Positions 51,690 to 63,875 of a stretch of DNA of 64,000 nucleotides are shown here, piece by piece. A program made the translations under genes and the position numbers. The stretch is from NCBI GenBank assembly GCA_022495995.1, contig JAFEMH010001291.1, positions 1 to 64,000 on the forward strand, written 5' to 3'. The notes beneath the pieces are model-generated. The model was not told where the DNA came from. It made no database searches and was given only the letters and a program-made list of their open reading frames with translations. The stretch comes from Adenophora triphylla var. japonica. Lineage: Eukaryota; Streptophyta; Magnoliopsida; Asterales; Campanulaceae. The first letter of the stretch is position 1; each line of letters opens with the position of its first letter.

Positions 51690-53545
51690 ATGAGGAACAA
51701 AGCAGCCATGCTCATTGATGCGCTCCGCCGTCATGGGGTCCAGATAGTGGTAGAGCCCAATGGTTCCTTGGTTATGGTAGAAGATGAAACTCCGTAAGTA
51801 ACCATCTCAAAGCCCCCTAGCCTATAACCAATGCCCTCCTCCATCCACATATGATCCTTTGCCAAAGACTGTCCCTTTTCGCCTTTTCCAAGATCCCAAG
51901 CCATCGTGGTCCCGACACCCTCTCCTCCTCGAGATAAGACCCAGCTTTGTTCCCTACCAACAGAGAACAAATGCCACAGCCTATCCCCGCAACGCAGCCT
52001 CCGCACTATCCAATGGGATTCGCTCCTCTCCCCAAGATGGGCCGTCCTGCACAACTTCCGTGCCTCGTAATCAATCAAGTGACCTTTTCAACTCCCGCCC
52101 GCCACACAGATCTTCCACCCCCAACCTTGCCAATAGGATCCCACGAGGCTCCTTTTTCCTACTTCGCAACTACGAGCCTAATTCCTATGCCTCCGGTCAC
52201 CCTCGTGGAAACACAGACTGTGCCAAGTTTACACCTACTTCCCTTCCAAAGACCCCCAAGCCATAGTACCAGCTACCACCGTGCCACCCACAGCCCCGCC
52301 ACTCAAATCCGACAAGCCCGCTTCGTAATCGAAACCGTCCCCGACCCCAACATGACTTGGTTGATGGAACAAGTTAAGTCCATGCAAGAGAAGTTCTGAG
52401 AACTAAACACCAAAAAGGCGGCATACCAGACATCGATCCCAAGAAAATTGTCCCTCTTCCTCCAAAATTCCGAATGCCGTAGATTGAAAAGTTCAACGGC
52501 ACCGATTGTCCCTGACTCATATTGAAAGCTACCTTCTTGCCATGAGAGCCAAGGATTGTACACATCAACAAATGGCCGACCATTTTCACCGTCATTAAAG
52601 GGTTCAAATTTCTTAGATGGTTCCCGCATGTAAAACCAGAGGCCCGAGCCACCTGGGACCAAATTAAGGAAGCATTTCGGAGAAGTATAAGGCTAACTTG
52701 AATTGGGAAACCAGCAGAATGACCTACAAGGCACTCTACACGCCCGATGAGCCGGTGAGTGAATTTTACAGAGATGGAATTGGAAGCTTAGTGAAATGAT
52801 GACTCCACTGAATGAAGAGGAACAAATGGAGATCTTCCAATCTTGCTTAAAGCCTCAACTAAGGGTCCAAATTGGCAATTACTATTATCCTGACCTTCGG
52901 ACAATGGTAAATGATGGCACCAAGTTTGAAAATGCTTTCAACATGGCCCCGGCCGCAGGAACAGCCAATTCCCACCGCTACAAAGCACCAGTTCCAAATG
53001 CCACAGCTGTCACTATAAAAGGAAAAGAAACGGTCGGTCCGTCAATTATATTCGTAATGAGAGGGTTGGACAAAATTCAAGCCAAGTAGCCGCAAAGCCA
53101 AGACCTCGCTTCTATACCGCGTAAGATTTTGGAATGCCACTAGAGAAGGTCTTTGACGGTTTGGTAGCCGAAGGACTCATCAGACCTTTGGAAAATTGGA
53201 AACCCAAGAACCCCAGTGTCAGGATGGACGAAACCAAGCATTGCCGTTTTCACAAATATCATGGGCATAATACCAATGATTGCACCTATCCGAAGTTCCT
53301 AATCTCTCGCTTGATTGAAGAAGGAAAGCCGGAGCCGCCTCGGGGTCCCAATGTGGTCAAGAACCCTCTTCCCGCTAACAATCGTGTCAACATGATCGAG
53401 TTCTGGGGAGACGAATGCACTCAACTTTGGAAATCCGAGATCATAGACATTCTCAAATTCAATGTTCCTTATGCCGAATTACAAGGAAAGTGGAAAGATT
53501 TGATTAATGCCGCCGCCATGGAAGGACAGCTTTGGGGCCCATAGT
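51690..53545 (+). pseudogene. Element C: gag, broken
   Basis: The N-terminal part is Pro-rich (51850-52330). The capsid-like part is scattered over frames (MTWLMEQVKSMQEKF near 52350; LNEEEQMEIFQSCLKP and LRTMVNDGTKFENAF near 52800-52945). The C-terminal frame 53134-53544 has CRFHKYHGHNTNDC, the CX2HX4-5HX4C-type knuckle seen in Ogre/Tat gag, with LISRLIEEG after it. Many frameshifts and a stop near 52399 prevent a full protein. Element A has no counterpart to this gag. Confidence 0.72.
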
Positions 53546-56500
53546 CGGAACTGATTTCGTTAATGTTGTCGAGCTCGGCCTCTTTTCTATGATATCGAAC
53601 CAAGAACTATGGTCAAGATTACGTAAGAAAGGCTCACTTATGAAGACTGCGAGTTTGAAGTGAAACAAGCCATGTTAATGAAAGTTTCTTCGTAGCCCTT
53701 CATCACCCATGATGAGCATAATGTATTTGTAATGGCTCTTACCGCTCCCGAGGATCAGACCCACTGTTTGGGAAAAGGTGGAAAGAAGAGTGAACAAGCC
53801 GTAAGACTTTTGGGATGAAGAAAGCCGTATCTCGATGCCGAAAGCACAACCGGTCCTACCGCCCGGAGGTACAGATGGATAAAGTTAAGTTCGTAAAGGA
53901 GATTCCGCCGTATCGCCAGGTATTCCCCATGGAAATGGTGTCAACAAAGGCAATTATGATCCACAGGATGCACAGCCAAATGAGAACGCCGACAAGACCG
54001 CTACTCCCTGTGGCAACAAAGAAGAAGGAGTGAGATCCCGGTCCAACCCTTGTCAAATACCCTCGAGTCAATAAGTAGTGTAGGGTCCAAAGCCGAGCGT
54101 CTATTAAATCGAGCCGTGAATCATTGAATTCCACCCTCCGAGTCATCCGAAGGCCTCACGCCCGAGGACTATCAAAATGTAATCGATGTCATCTTTCCCC
54201 TTATTTTGAATGAAATGACAGATCTTTCTCCGAGTATCCTCTTATTGCCAACTTAACAAATGATAAATTAACTCAAAACTTAACAACACGCTTAATAATG
54301 AATCATTTGAACAAGATGCAAACACACTAAATGAACAATACATTAAAGAAATCTTTAAGGTGTTTCGTAAAAGAGGAAAACCGCCCAAGCCGCCGAGGAG
54401 GTTTTGACAAGTGTGAACTTGGGTACCGTCGAGGAACCTAAAGAGACACAGATCGGAAACTTCTTCCAGGGGGTTGAACGGGACAGATCGATCGATCCGC
54501 TCGTAGAATACGTCGACGTGTTTGCATGGTCATACAGGATATGCCGGGCTAGACAGCTCGATAGTAGAGCACGTAATCCCTCTAGCACCGCATGCTAAGC
54601 CGCAGCGTAAACCGAGGAAGATCAAGCCGTAGTGGTCTCTACAGTCAAAGAAGAAATTGAGAAGCTACTGCAAGGGTAGGATTCATCGTAGTCATCGAAT
54701 ATCCGACATGGTTATCCAATATTGTGACCGTCACCAAGGCCAATGGGAAGGTGCGCTGCTGTGTGGATTTCCGAGATCTGAACAAGGCCAGCCCCAAAGA
54801 TGATTACCCTTTGCCAAAAATAGACATCCTGGTGGACTCCACCGCCAACTACGAAGTCAAATCCTTCGTTGATGGCTTTGCCGGCTACAACCAGATCAAG
54901 ATGGCCGAAGTAGACCAAGAAAAGATAGCCTTCACCACACCGTGGGGAACCTATTGCTATACAGTGATGCCATTTGGGCTTAAGAACGCCGGGGCTACTT
55001 ACCAAAGGGCAGCGACCGCGCTTTTCCATGACATGATCCACAAGGAGATTGAGGTCTACGTAGACGACATGATAATTCACTCCAAAGGCGAGGATGGGCA
55101 GACTTTGTTGACTCGCGGAAGTTCTTTGAGAGGCTGAGACAACATTCCATTAGACTAAACCCTGCTAAATGCACCTTTGGAGTGTCAAGGGGAAAAGTGC
55201 TTGGGTATATGGTCACGGAGCGAGGTATCGAAGTTGACCCCCGAAAGATCAAAGCCATTATGGACATGAGGCCACCTCAAACCTGCATGTAAGTCAAGAG
55301 CTTTATGGGAAAACCGCAAGACATCGCCCGTTTCCAATCGCTGACCACTATGTGCGAGCCCATCTTCAAGCTCATGAAGAAGAATGTAGACACGTAATGG
55401 ACCGAAGAATGCCAGATGCTTTTGACCGCATTAAGGCATACTTGGTACATCCTCCTGCTATGCCCCCACATAGACAAAACCTCTTCGCTCTATCTCACCG
55501 TCACCGATACGGCAATGGGGCTATGCTTGCTCAGAGAAGAAAGACTCTCGATAGAGAATGCCATTTACTTTGTCACCGGAAGCCGCAGGAAGTGAGCTCA
55601 ATTACTCAAAGATGTGAAAAGACTTTTGTGCAGATCGGTCCGGTAGTCGGCAAGTTCAAGCATTATATGCAAGCCCACCCCGTGAATTTGGTCTCAAAAA
55701 TGGACCCCATCAAGTACATCTTTGATAAGCCTTCCCTCTCGATGCGTCGGCAAAGTGGTCCTTCTTCTTGGTAGAGTACGACATCAACTATGTGACCGTA
55801 AAGGCCATCAAGGGTCAAGCGTTGTTCGACCACCCGGCGAACTTCCCAAGAATGAGGACAGAGGGCCCGAACCCCAATTCCTGCATGAAGGGATCTTCGC
55901 AGCTTGAGCCCGAGAAACCGATGGCAATTATTCTTTGACGGAGCCGCTAACAAAAGAGGAAACGGCGTCGGGATGCTACCGGTCGATCCGAAAGATGAGC
56001 ATACACCCATAACCCTCAAGTTGAACTTCCCTGCCACGAACAATGTCGCCGAGTACGAAGCCTGCATTGCTGGATTGGAAGCTACCTTAGAAAGGAATGT
56101 CAAGGAGCTCGAAGTTTATGGAGACTCACCCCGATCATCAACCAGGTTTCCAACAAATGGAAGACTGTGGACCCTAATCTGCAGCGGTATCATGCCCATA
56201 TGGAGGAGTTGGATCGGACAGCTCGTAGAAGTGACTTTCCACTACTTGCCAAGGGAAAAGAACAGATTCGCAGATGCCCTAGCTACTCTAGCCTCACCGG
56301 TAGAGATCCCCGAGGGAAAAGCCATAAAACCCTTCCGAGTGGGTAGAAGAGAAGCCCCACTTCGTTGTGAAGTAGACTGGGACCCGAGCCTATAAAGGAA
56401 CCCCGGTACAATCAAATTTACCAGCTCTCAAAAATGGAGAGTCACTTTTAGAGACGAAGAAGGTAGACCAAAAGAAGGTATCAGAGCCAAGAGCTTGCAA

Positions 56501-57665
56501 GCCTTGAAAAGGTTGGCCTCCCATTATTTCATTCTAGGAGGCAACCTGTACAAGAAGCGGTACCAAGGACCACTCCTCTTGTGCGTCACTCAAGAAAAGG
56601 CCAAAGAGTTGATGACCGAAGTCCACAATGGTCCTCGCGGTCCTCATATGAATGCCGAGCCCCGATGCAAGTGATCCTCGTAATGGGTTACTACCGGATT
56701 TCCATGGAAACAGATCGTGTCCAAGACGTCCGAGCATGCGACAAGTGCCGCCGGTTTGCCAACCTCAACCATCTCCCGCCTCATGACTGCATACCGCATG
56801 ACGACTCCTTGGCCGTTTGCAACTTGGGGTATTGACGTGATAGGGAAAATAGCCCCTACAGAAGCAATGGGCATGAATTTGTGCTAGTAGCCATCGACTA
56901 CTTCACCAAGTGGGTAGAGGCCAAGTCCTACAAGGTCCTCACCTCCGTAAAGGTTGCCCAGCTTTATCAAAGAAAACATAATGTGCGTATATGGGGTGCC
57001 CAATGAGATCATTTCCGATAATGGGTCGCACTTTGAAGGAGACTGCGATAGGTTACCGTCGTAATTCGTAATCACTCGCCACAAGTCGTCCCCGCATGCA
57101 CCTCGTACTAATGGAGCCGTGGAAGCCGCTAATAAGACGCTCGAACGGATCATCCGGAAAATGGCCACCCGTGGTCGTGATTGGCCCGAAAAGTTGCACT
57201 TGGCACTCGGGGCTACGTAACGTCCGTCGAACAATGCCTACAAGAGAAACTCCTTTTGCCCTAACCTACGAGATGGAAGCAAGTGTTACCAGTGGAGTTG
57301 GAAATCCCGTCATTAAGGGTCCTCCCGGAAAACAAAGTGTCAATGAAGTAGAATGGTTGCGTAGCCGGCATGATGAGTTGGCCCTGCTTGATAAGAGAAG
57401 GCTAAAAGCCATGGAACACACCCGAGCCTATCAGAGGCGAATGGCCAGAGCATTTGACAAAAAGGTCAAGACCAGAGACATCAAAGAGGGTGACTTAGTG
57501 TTGAAAGTGAAACCCCCTACCAGAGACAACTCCCTGGGAAAATGGGAACCCGTTTGGATCGGCCCTTATGTGGTGCGTAAGATACTATCGGGAGGAGCCA
57601 TGAAGCTTGCGCACTGGATGGCAATCCCTTTGTCCACCCACCAACGGTGATAAGCTCGAAGATAC
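53546..57665 (+). pseudogene. Element C: pol, broken
   Basis: RT: the lead-in TSVNLGTVEEPKETQIG (54409) matches A. The core 54724-55137 has DFRDLNKASPKDDYPLP, MPFGLKNAGATYQR and YVDDM. Then the frame is lost in a run of small deletions. RNase H words occur at 55352-55774, the second RNase H at 55904-56395 (LFFDGAANKRG, EYEACIAGLEAT, YGDS), and integrase at about 56530-57650 (CDKCRRF, FTKWVEAKS, SDNGSHFEGD in another frame, HDELALLDKRRLKAMEH, GKWEPVWIGPYVV). Protease is not recognisable. The protein cannot be made from this copy. Confidence 0.85.
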
Positions 57666-58203
57666 TATGTCTAAAAGAAAAATAAAAAAAAATAAAAAGA
57701 AAAATCTTAGTGCAAAAGAGTAATACCAAATTAGGCCGAAACCCCAAAAAGGGCTGTCTAGGCAAAAGACAGTGGTTGCACATATAAAAAAAAAAGAAAA
57801 AAATCTTAGTGCAAAAAGAGTAATGCCTAGCTAGGCTGAAAACCCTAAAAAGGGCGGTCTAGGCAAAAAACAGGGTTGCACATAAAAAAAATAGTTCACC
57901 CGAATGAACTACGAAGACCTGAGCCCCTTAGTCTTTCTTGTAAAAGGGGAACGTAGGCAGCCATATATGGTTCGGTCTAAACAATAAAAAAAAGGACAAT
58001 CAAGCTTCCATGAAGTGCGTCCTAAACAATAAATAAAAATAAAGGGTATTTCAGTTTTCATAAAACGTGTCCCAAGCAATAAGACATTTGAATTTCCATG
58101 AAATGTGTCTTGATTAATTTCTAATATGATATTTCTTGTTCATTACAAGTTAAAAACTTCTTGATGAGTTCAAGCACGGTCTACTCTTGACTCTGCTAAC
58201 CTG
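57666..58203 (+). other. Element C spacer after integrase
   Basis: Two tandem units with AGGCCGAAACCCC-AAAAAGGGCTGTCTAGG and AGGCTGAAAACCCTAAAAAGG (57700-57785, 57810-57885) correspond to those in A. They are separated by A-rich runs. Confidence 0.6.
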
Positions 58204-59783
58204 CTACAAAGATCTAAAATACAAAAAATGCCTAAATAAACTAATGTGTTTGCAAAATGGCAATAAGGGAATCCTAAGAAAAGATCTGTCGTCATTCGCT
58301 GAGTCTTCTTTGGTCTTCTTCCCTTTACCTCGACCCCGTCGAGTTTTCTTCCTCTTCTTCTCTATAAGGTCGGTATCCCTCATCCCGATCTCCGGTATCC
58401 TCACTGGAGCCTCCACCAAACCCGTGTCAATAAGTGCCCTCTCTACACGAGCACGAGTCCGCACTTCCTCCCTCTCGAGCCTCGCCAAAGGAGCAACCTC
58501 GGACAATCTCTTGTATCGAGCCTCCATATCTCTCGATCGTGTCACCCGACCGGTTATGGCGACTCGCCTTAGCCTCGCCTCCCTCGTAGTCCTACTCGAG
58601 TCACGCCGCCCCCAATAAAGCCCGACGTCTCTCCCCAATATGACCCGGGTCGCTCCCATTTCCCTCTCGTACCAATCCAAGTAGACAAAGTGGTCAAGAT
58701 GGTACTCTTCCCGCTCCCGAAGATAGCCCCGGGTGGGAAAGCAGTGTATGTCCAAGCCCTCGAGAAGAATAAGAAGCCGGGCCGGATCTCTCATATCCAA
58801 TGGCATCACCTCCATGGTCCGGATGTCCTCCCAATCACTCAATGGCTCCCGTAAAGCCCCGAACCGCCCGGATACCAAACAGGAATGTAGAAGGATGACC
58901 AAGAAACCCCGGAACCCTCACTATATAGGACTCCCGAAATATCCTCCCGGGTCCGCAACCTCCAGTGAGGTATCCACCAACGGATGTCCGAAGCGGATAG
59001 CCTAGCCATCATCGCCTCCGCCTACCCCGGTCCCGTTGCCTTGGTGCACCTCTCCGAGAAATCACCCAAGGGCACCGAGTCGGCAAAGCCCCCGGCAAAG
59101 CCCCGAGCCTCTCCCGCAGCCCACAAAGTCAGCACACACTGGACTCCTGCACCTCATGAAATGGTCTCCCTAGCCATCCCGTCAATGCCATGCAATGCCT
59201 CTCCCAAAACCAAATGGGACAATGTCTTTCCCACTCTACAGCCTCTCGACCATGTCCAAGAGACCACCATGACAGATCCCCACGGACTCAGCAATGAATA
59301 GAGCAGAAACTATGCAGAGAATAAAGGCAACCATAGCCACCGTGGTCGCATCCATAGCCGAAGACCCAAACCCGCCCGGATATCGTAAAGGTCAATCCCG
59401 TCCGGCTATCATCATCCCCTCGCCTCTTCCAAAGAAATCTGCAGAAAAGATGCAAGCTTTGCCGCCACTGGCACGTCTTCGATCAGCGGAATAGATATAG
59501 CCTCAATTTCGGGACCCCCAATCAAGGCTCGGAAGTCTTCATGCGTTGGGACAATCTCGTTGTAAGAAAAGCAGTAAACGTGTCTCCGGACATCCCAAAA
59601 CCTTGCTGCTGCTCTCAAAAGGTCCCAATCGGGCGGGAGATCCCTCAAATGCCATAAAGACTTGATCTTGAAGGAAGAATCAAGCAGCCCCTTATGAAAT
59701 TGGAAGTTGTGCTTCACCCAAGATTGAAGATCGGGCAGAAAACGGTCTCGCTTCCCCCTTTGCAATCTGACGGGCTTCTCCAT
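58204..59783 (-). pseudogene. Element C antisense gene 1: DUF7745-like protein
   Basis: ATG at 59783 (MEKPVRLQRGKRDR). The first part has LLRAAARFWDVRRHVYCFSY and EIVPTHEDFRALIGGP, aligned with antisense gene 1 of A. The middle (58900-59410) is broken; a trace of LGEALHGIDGMA matches AETYHGMD in A. The C-terminal frame 58902-58204 has RDPARLLILLEGLDIHCFPTRG, YLDWYEREMG and a basic tail KKRKKTRRGRGKGKK, again a likely nuclear signal. The two copies share order and motifs but differ widely in sequence, so the gene type is old in this retrotransposon group. Confidence 0.65.
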
Positions 59784-59927
59784 CGCAAAATGACCAAAGA
59801 TGGTGTCTTTAAGTCCAAAATGTGCTCTGGGAACAATTGGGACAAGTCTAGAGTGAAAATGAAATGAAATGAAATGGCCAAGCCTTGCTTTTATTCAGAA
59901 AATAACCAGCTCGTACAGTAACCGTGA

Positions 59928-59969
59928 GCCGCACGGCTTCATTTGCCCTCAGACCAAAACCGCACGGCT
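59928..59969 (-). promoter_or_regulatory. Element C paired palindromes upstream of antisense gene 1
   Basis: GCCGCACGGC (59928-59937) and ACCGCACGGCT (59959-59969), 31 bp apart, lie 145 and 176 bp upstream of the ATG at 59783. Each is followed by CATTTGCC or CATTAGCC as in the LTR. TTTATTCAG near 59890 reads as an AATAAA-type TATA on the minus strand. The stretch 59970-60300 holds no gene that I can support. Confidence 0.6.
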
Positions 59970-60299
59970 ACATTAGCCATCTGCAGAAAAAAATCTGCAG
60001 CAACCAAAGTTGCTGCCCAAGGGAGTTTTCACCCCACTTTCTCAACCAAGACCTGTACAAAGATGTGTCCAAAGGTCACCCAAGCATTTATATATCATTA
60101 TAAATCATTTTGGCCCCGTTTCAGCCCCAATTCCAAGCAAAAAATCGCCCCAAGGCTCAAGTAATATGCAAATTAATAAAAGCATAAATAGAAAAGCAAA
60201 TAAAACAGTAATACAATGTTTTCGCCCCATCGGCGCCCAAATAAAGCAAAAAATAAACAAAATGTGCATAAAAACGTGTTCATTGTTTGTTTTGTTCCT

Positions 60300-62905
60300 A
60301 AATCCACTCTAGAGACCTCCTAGGCCTCCGATTCTTCTTCTTCTTCATCACTGCTCAGCTCGTAGACGCTAGCCTCTCTCATCAAGTCCTCCCGGTCGCT
60401 CACATCGATGCATGGACATTATCGTGCCCGTACTCGCCCGCCGCTCCAGTAATGTCGCATTGGGTCCCCGTCCCCGAGGCATGGCACCGGAAGAGTACTC
60501 CGAAGCCGATGAGGTAGACGCCGTGCTCCCGACATGCCTTCTCTTGCGCCCGGCTCTCGTGCGTCCGTCGCCGCCTTTGAAGTGCGAGCCCCTTCCTCGA
60601 AGGGACCGACACATATCTTTCCAGCCCCGTTCCGCTCGACTCGCCCGTCATAAGTGCGAGCCGGAACCCGAAAAAAAAAAAAGAGGAGAAAAATCTCGAA
60701 AATCTCGTAATTTGCAAAAAGCAAAGAAATCAAAAGGGAAAGACCCTAAAAAAGTATACTTACAAAGGTTGCCAGCGGCAAGGGTATACTGGGCTCCCTA
60801 GTGTCGGGGACAGGAATCCTCATCCTCCTTGGAACTCCGTGGACCACGTATGAAATGTGCGCAGAGGGATCGGCGGGTCGAAGGCTCGTCCTCCCCATAT
60901 CCCCGAGTGACCGCCGCCTTCATCGCCTTTGTGGCATCCTCAGCGCCGCTCCACAAACACAAAGATAGGGGGTATCCATGTCAAAGTACTCTCGGCGGCC
61001 ACGCCCGCCCGGTACCTAGCAATCTCATCTCGCTCGCCAATCCCCGGGCCGTAGCATCCGTGCTGGAGGATCATGGGGAGTAATGGCGTCCAATGGAGGG
61101 ACATGGCCATACTGCCTAGAAAAGCGATCCCCCAAATAGATGACATCACATGTCAGCCCCGTCAGCCACCTCCTCTGCCTCGTCGCCTCAATGGCCTCTC
61201 TTAGCAAAATCTCCGGATACCTACCCCAAGGGTAGAAGTCCACTCCATCGTGACCATCCCTGTTGATGACCGGCCTCACCATCTTATAATCAAAAGTGAT
61301 CCGGGTCTTTCCCGTGAACTTATCCCTCGCATCTCCCTCCAAATAACCATAGCAGGAAGATGGTGATATCGCTCTGTTGGTTCCAAGGAAAGAACCCGAT
61401 CACCTCACGTAACTGCACTCCGCATGTTCAAAACATCAAAAGGGTCATTTTTCTTCTCATAAAAGTCTCAAGACAAGAATAGAAAGAGAAAGAGAAGAGG
61501 GACTACCTCAAGGGCAAAGGAGAAGCAATCCATGGAAGCAAATTTTGTTCTACCGTACATATCCAGAGAGAAGTAGAGCTCGCCAATCCGGCCTCTCCCC
61601 AAGAGACCGTCCCAATCCCATCTACATCCTCCAAAGAGTCAAGGAGACTAGTCATGGCCGTAGTCCTGCAATTTGCGAAGATGGTGACCTACAGCATCAA
61701 CCACACAAAGGCTCTAGCAAGCTGGTGGGCAGTCACATCACTAACGGCAAAGTCCCGTATGCAGTTCTGGACTGCCACCTCGACGTTCCGCATCTCCATC
61801 CCTAGCCCCTTGGGAATCAACTCAAACCCGACCAAAGCTCGGAACTCCTCACCGTGATATGGTCTCTCCAAGTCACAGCCTCCCAGCCGAACCGTAGGCC
61901 GCTGATAGCCGTGAAATCACGGAGTCACCGTCAACTCTCCCCACTCGATGGAAGCTATGAGTGGTGTCCCACCAAAACTCTGAAAGGGCCTGGACCAAGC
62001 CCTTGCTCTTAGAAGTGATATGGATTCCCCTGCCGATCGCCTCAATGAATGAATCTAGGCCGGTAGCCCGCACCAGCTGCTTGGGGTTCGCCCCATTCTT
62101 CTCGAAATCTGGCATCCTCTGCCAAAGCCTGACTGCGATCTCGTAAGGTCCCCCGGATTTGTTCTCCTGTAGGAAGAACGCAAAGAAATATGTCAGTCCT
62201 TCATCGTTTTCAAAAGCATGCATATCCTCCAAAAAATGCACATGTTTTCAAAAGAAAAGCATTCATAAAAATTTTTCTAGCATCCTTTGCATGAAAAACA
62301 CGTCTTTCATCACTTGAAACACGTCATGTCAAGCCCCATTGCTTTCCTAAAGCACAAAATCACAATTTTCAAAATTCTTTGCACATAAGCAGTATTTTTT
62401 CAACAAAGTGGCATGCATGAATCCTTTTCATCTTCCAAAATCTTATTTTCTCATTGATAATCAAAATTTTGACCTAGTTCTAGCACATGCAAGAACTCCG
62501 TCTCATTTTAAACAATTATCATCCTTACTTTATTTTTGAGAAAAAAGTGGGTCATTCCCATTATTTTTGTCAAATAAATTGCACATGCATGTTCTTAGCC
62601 TCATAGGTTATTCATCAATGTCTCAAAATCATTTAAAAATCCTAGGAAAATCCTAGAAAATTCTTAAAATTTGGGTCAAGCCCTAAATCAATCAAAATTC
62701 AATCAAAATCGACGGAATCGAGCCAAATAAGAACGCTTACCCCAACCGATCGCGGGTTCGTCGATTTGTGCTCTCTTCTCCCCGGATAGAGCTCCGTTGG
62801 AGGCGTAAGAAAGTCGTACTTCCTCTCCGTTCGAACAAGTTCCTTCCACCTCCTTTGAGCGGCCGCGGAGATATTCCTCCTAGCTTGCCTTGGCACCGGA
62901 TCCAT
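60300..62905 (-). pseudogene. Element C antisense gene 2: plant mobile domain protein
   Basis: Exon 1 from ATG 62905 (MDPVPRQARRN) to a donor GTAAGC near 62740, matching exon 1 of the A copy in length, basic nature and GTAAG donor. Exon 2 (about 62170-61520) has LSEFWWDTTHSFH, GFELIPKGLG, AHQLARAFVWL and TVSWGEAGLA in shifted frames: the plant mobile domain. The next exon (61342-60940) has FYPWGRYPE, LTGLTCDVIYLGDRFSRQYGH and ITPHDPP, matching the third exon of A. The C-terminal part near 60400-60700 is too broken to read. Several frameshifts disable it. Confidence 0.65.
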
Positions 62906-63046
62906 TCTTGATCAAAGGAAGCAAGAGGATTGAAAGAATTTCGAATTCTCTTCCTCTCTTCTCTCTCTCTCCCTACCGAATGGGCGGCGTAATGCCCAAT
63001 AGCCCGTTCAAATCTGTTTTAAATAATCTGGAAAATGTAATCTTCT
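62906..63046. other. 5' leader region of element C antisense gene 2
   Basis: CT-rich (CTCTTCCTCTCTTCTCTC on the + strand), so the minus-strand transcript would have a GA-rich leader. TATTTAAA on the minus strand near 63018-63025 is a possible TATA element. Confidence 0.4.
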
Positions 63047-63087
63047 AGCCGTACGGCTTCTTTTTCCTCCATCTCATGCCGGGCGGC
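63047..63087 (-). promoter_or_regulatory. Element C paired palindromes upstream of antisense gene 2
   Basis: AGCCGTACGGCT (63047-63058, perfect 12-bp palindrome) and GCCGGGCGGC (63078-63087), 30 bp apart, lie 142 and 173 bp upstream of the ATG at 62905. Confidence 0.6.
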
Positions 63088-63300
63088 CTCATTCGCTTTC
63101 CGAGCGTAAATTACAATTTTGCCCCCGGACTTTCCACTGGGCCTACAATTCCCGTTATCCTTTAACTAAGATAACACCCTTTTCGTAAGATATCCCTTAT
63201 CTCCTAATGCAATTAAGCTTTTTTCCAGTCGCCTCCGTTAATTCCGTTATAACGGGATAACGCTAGGTGACAACCTCCGAATTGTCGAAATCCGAACTTA

Positions 63301-63733
63301 AGCTACCTCTATCATGAATAGTGAAGTATGCTAAGTTCTTCTAAACTTAAGCTACCTCTATCATGAATAGTGAAGTATGCTAAGTTCTCTAAACTTAAGC
63401 TACTTCTATCCCGAATAGTGAAGTATGCTAAGTTCTCTAAACTTAAGCTACCTCTATCACAGATAGTGAAGTATGCTAAGATCTCTAAACTTAAGCTACC
63501 TCTATCATGAATAGTGAAGTATGCTAAGTTCTTCTAAACTTAAGCTACCTCTATCATGAATAGTGAAGTATGCTAAGTTCTCTAAACTTAAGCTACCTCT
63601 ATCCCGAATAGTGAAGTACGCTCAAGTTCTTCTAAACTTTAGCTACCTCTATCACGAATAGTGAAGTATGCTCAAGTTTTCCAAACTTTAGCTACCTCTA
63701 TCTCCTCGATAGTGACGTAAGCTCTAGTTTCTT
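63301..63733 (+). repeat. Element C tandem array, 48-49 bp, about nine copies
   Basis: Unit AGCTACCTCTATCATGAATA...GTGAAGTATGCTAAGTTCT...AAACTTA begins at 63301, 63350, 63398 and so on. Later copies drift (CTCAAGTTTTCC). Confidence 0.95.
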
Positions 63734-63735
63734 CC

Positions 63736-63875
63736 GGTGACAACCTCCATTAATTGTCAATCAGGTGTCAATCTCCATTAATTGTCAATCAGGTGACAAC
63801 CTCCATTAATTGTCAATCAGGTGACAACCTCCATTAATTGTCAATCAGGTGACAACCTCCATTAATTGTCAAAAC
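63736..63875 (+). repeat. Element C tandem array, 28 bp, five copies
   Basis: GGTGACAACCTCCATTAATT...GTCAATCA at 63736, 63764, 63792, 63820 and 63848. A decayed copy, GGTGACAACCTCCGAATTGT, lies at 63266, before the 48-bp array, so the larger array grew inside or beside the smaller one. Confidence 0.95.
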
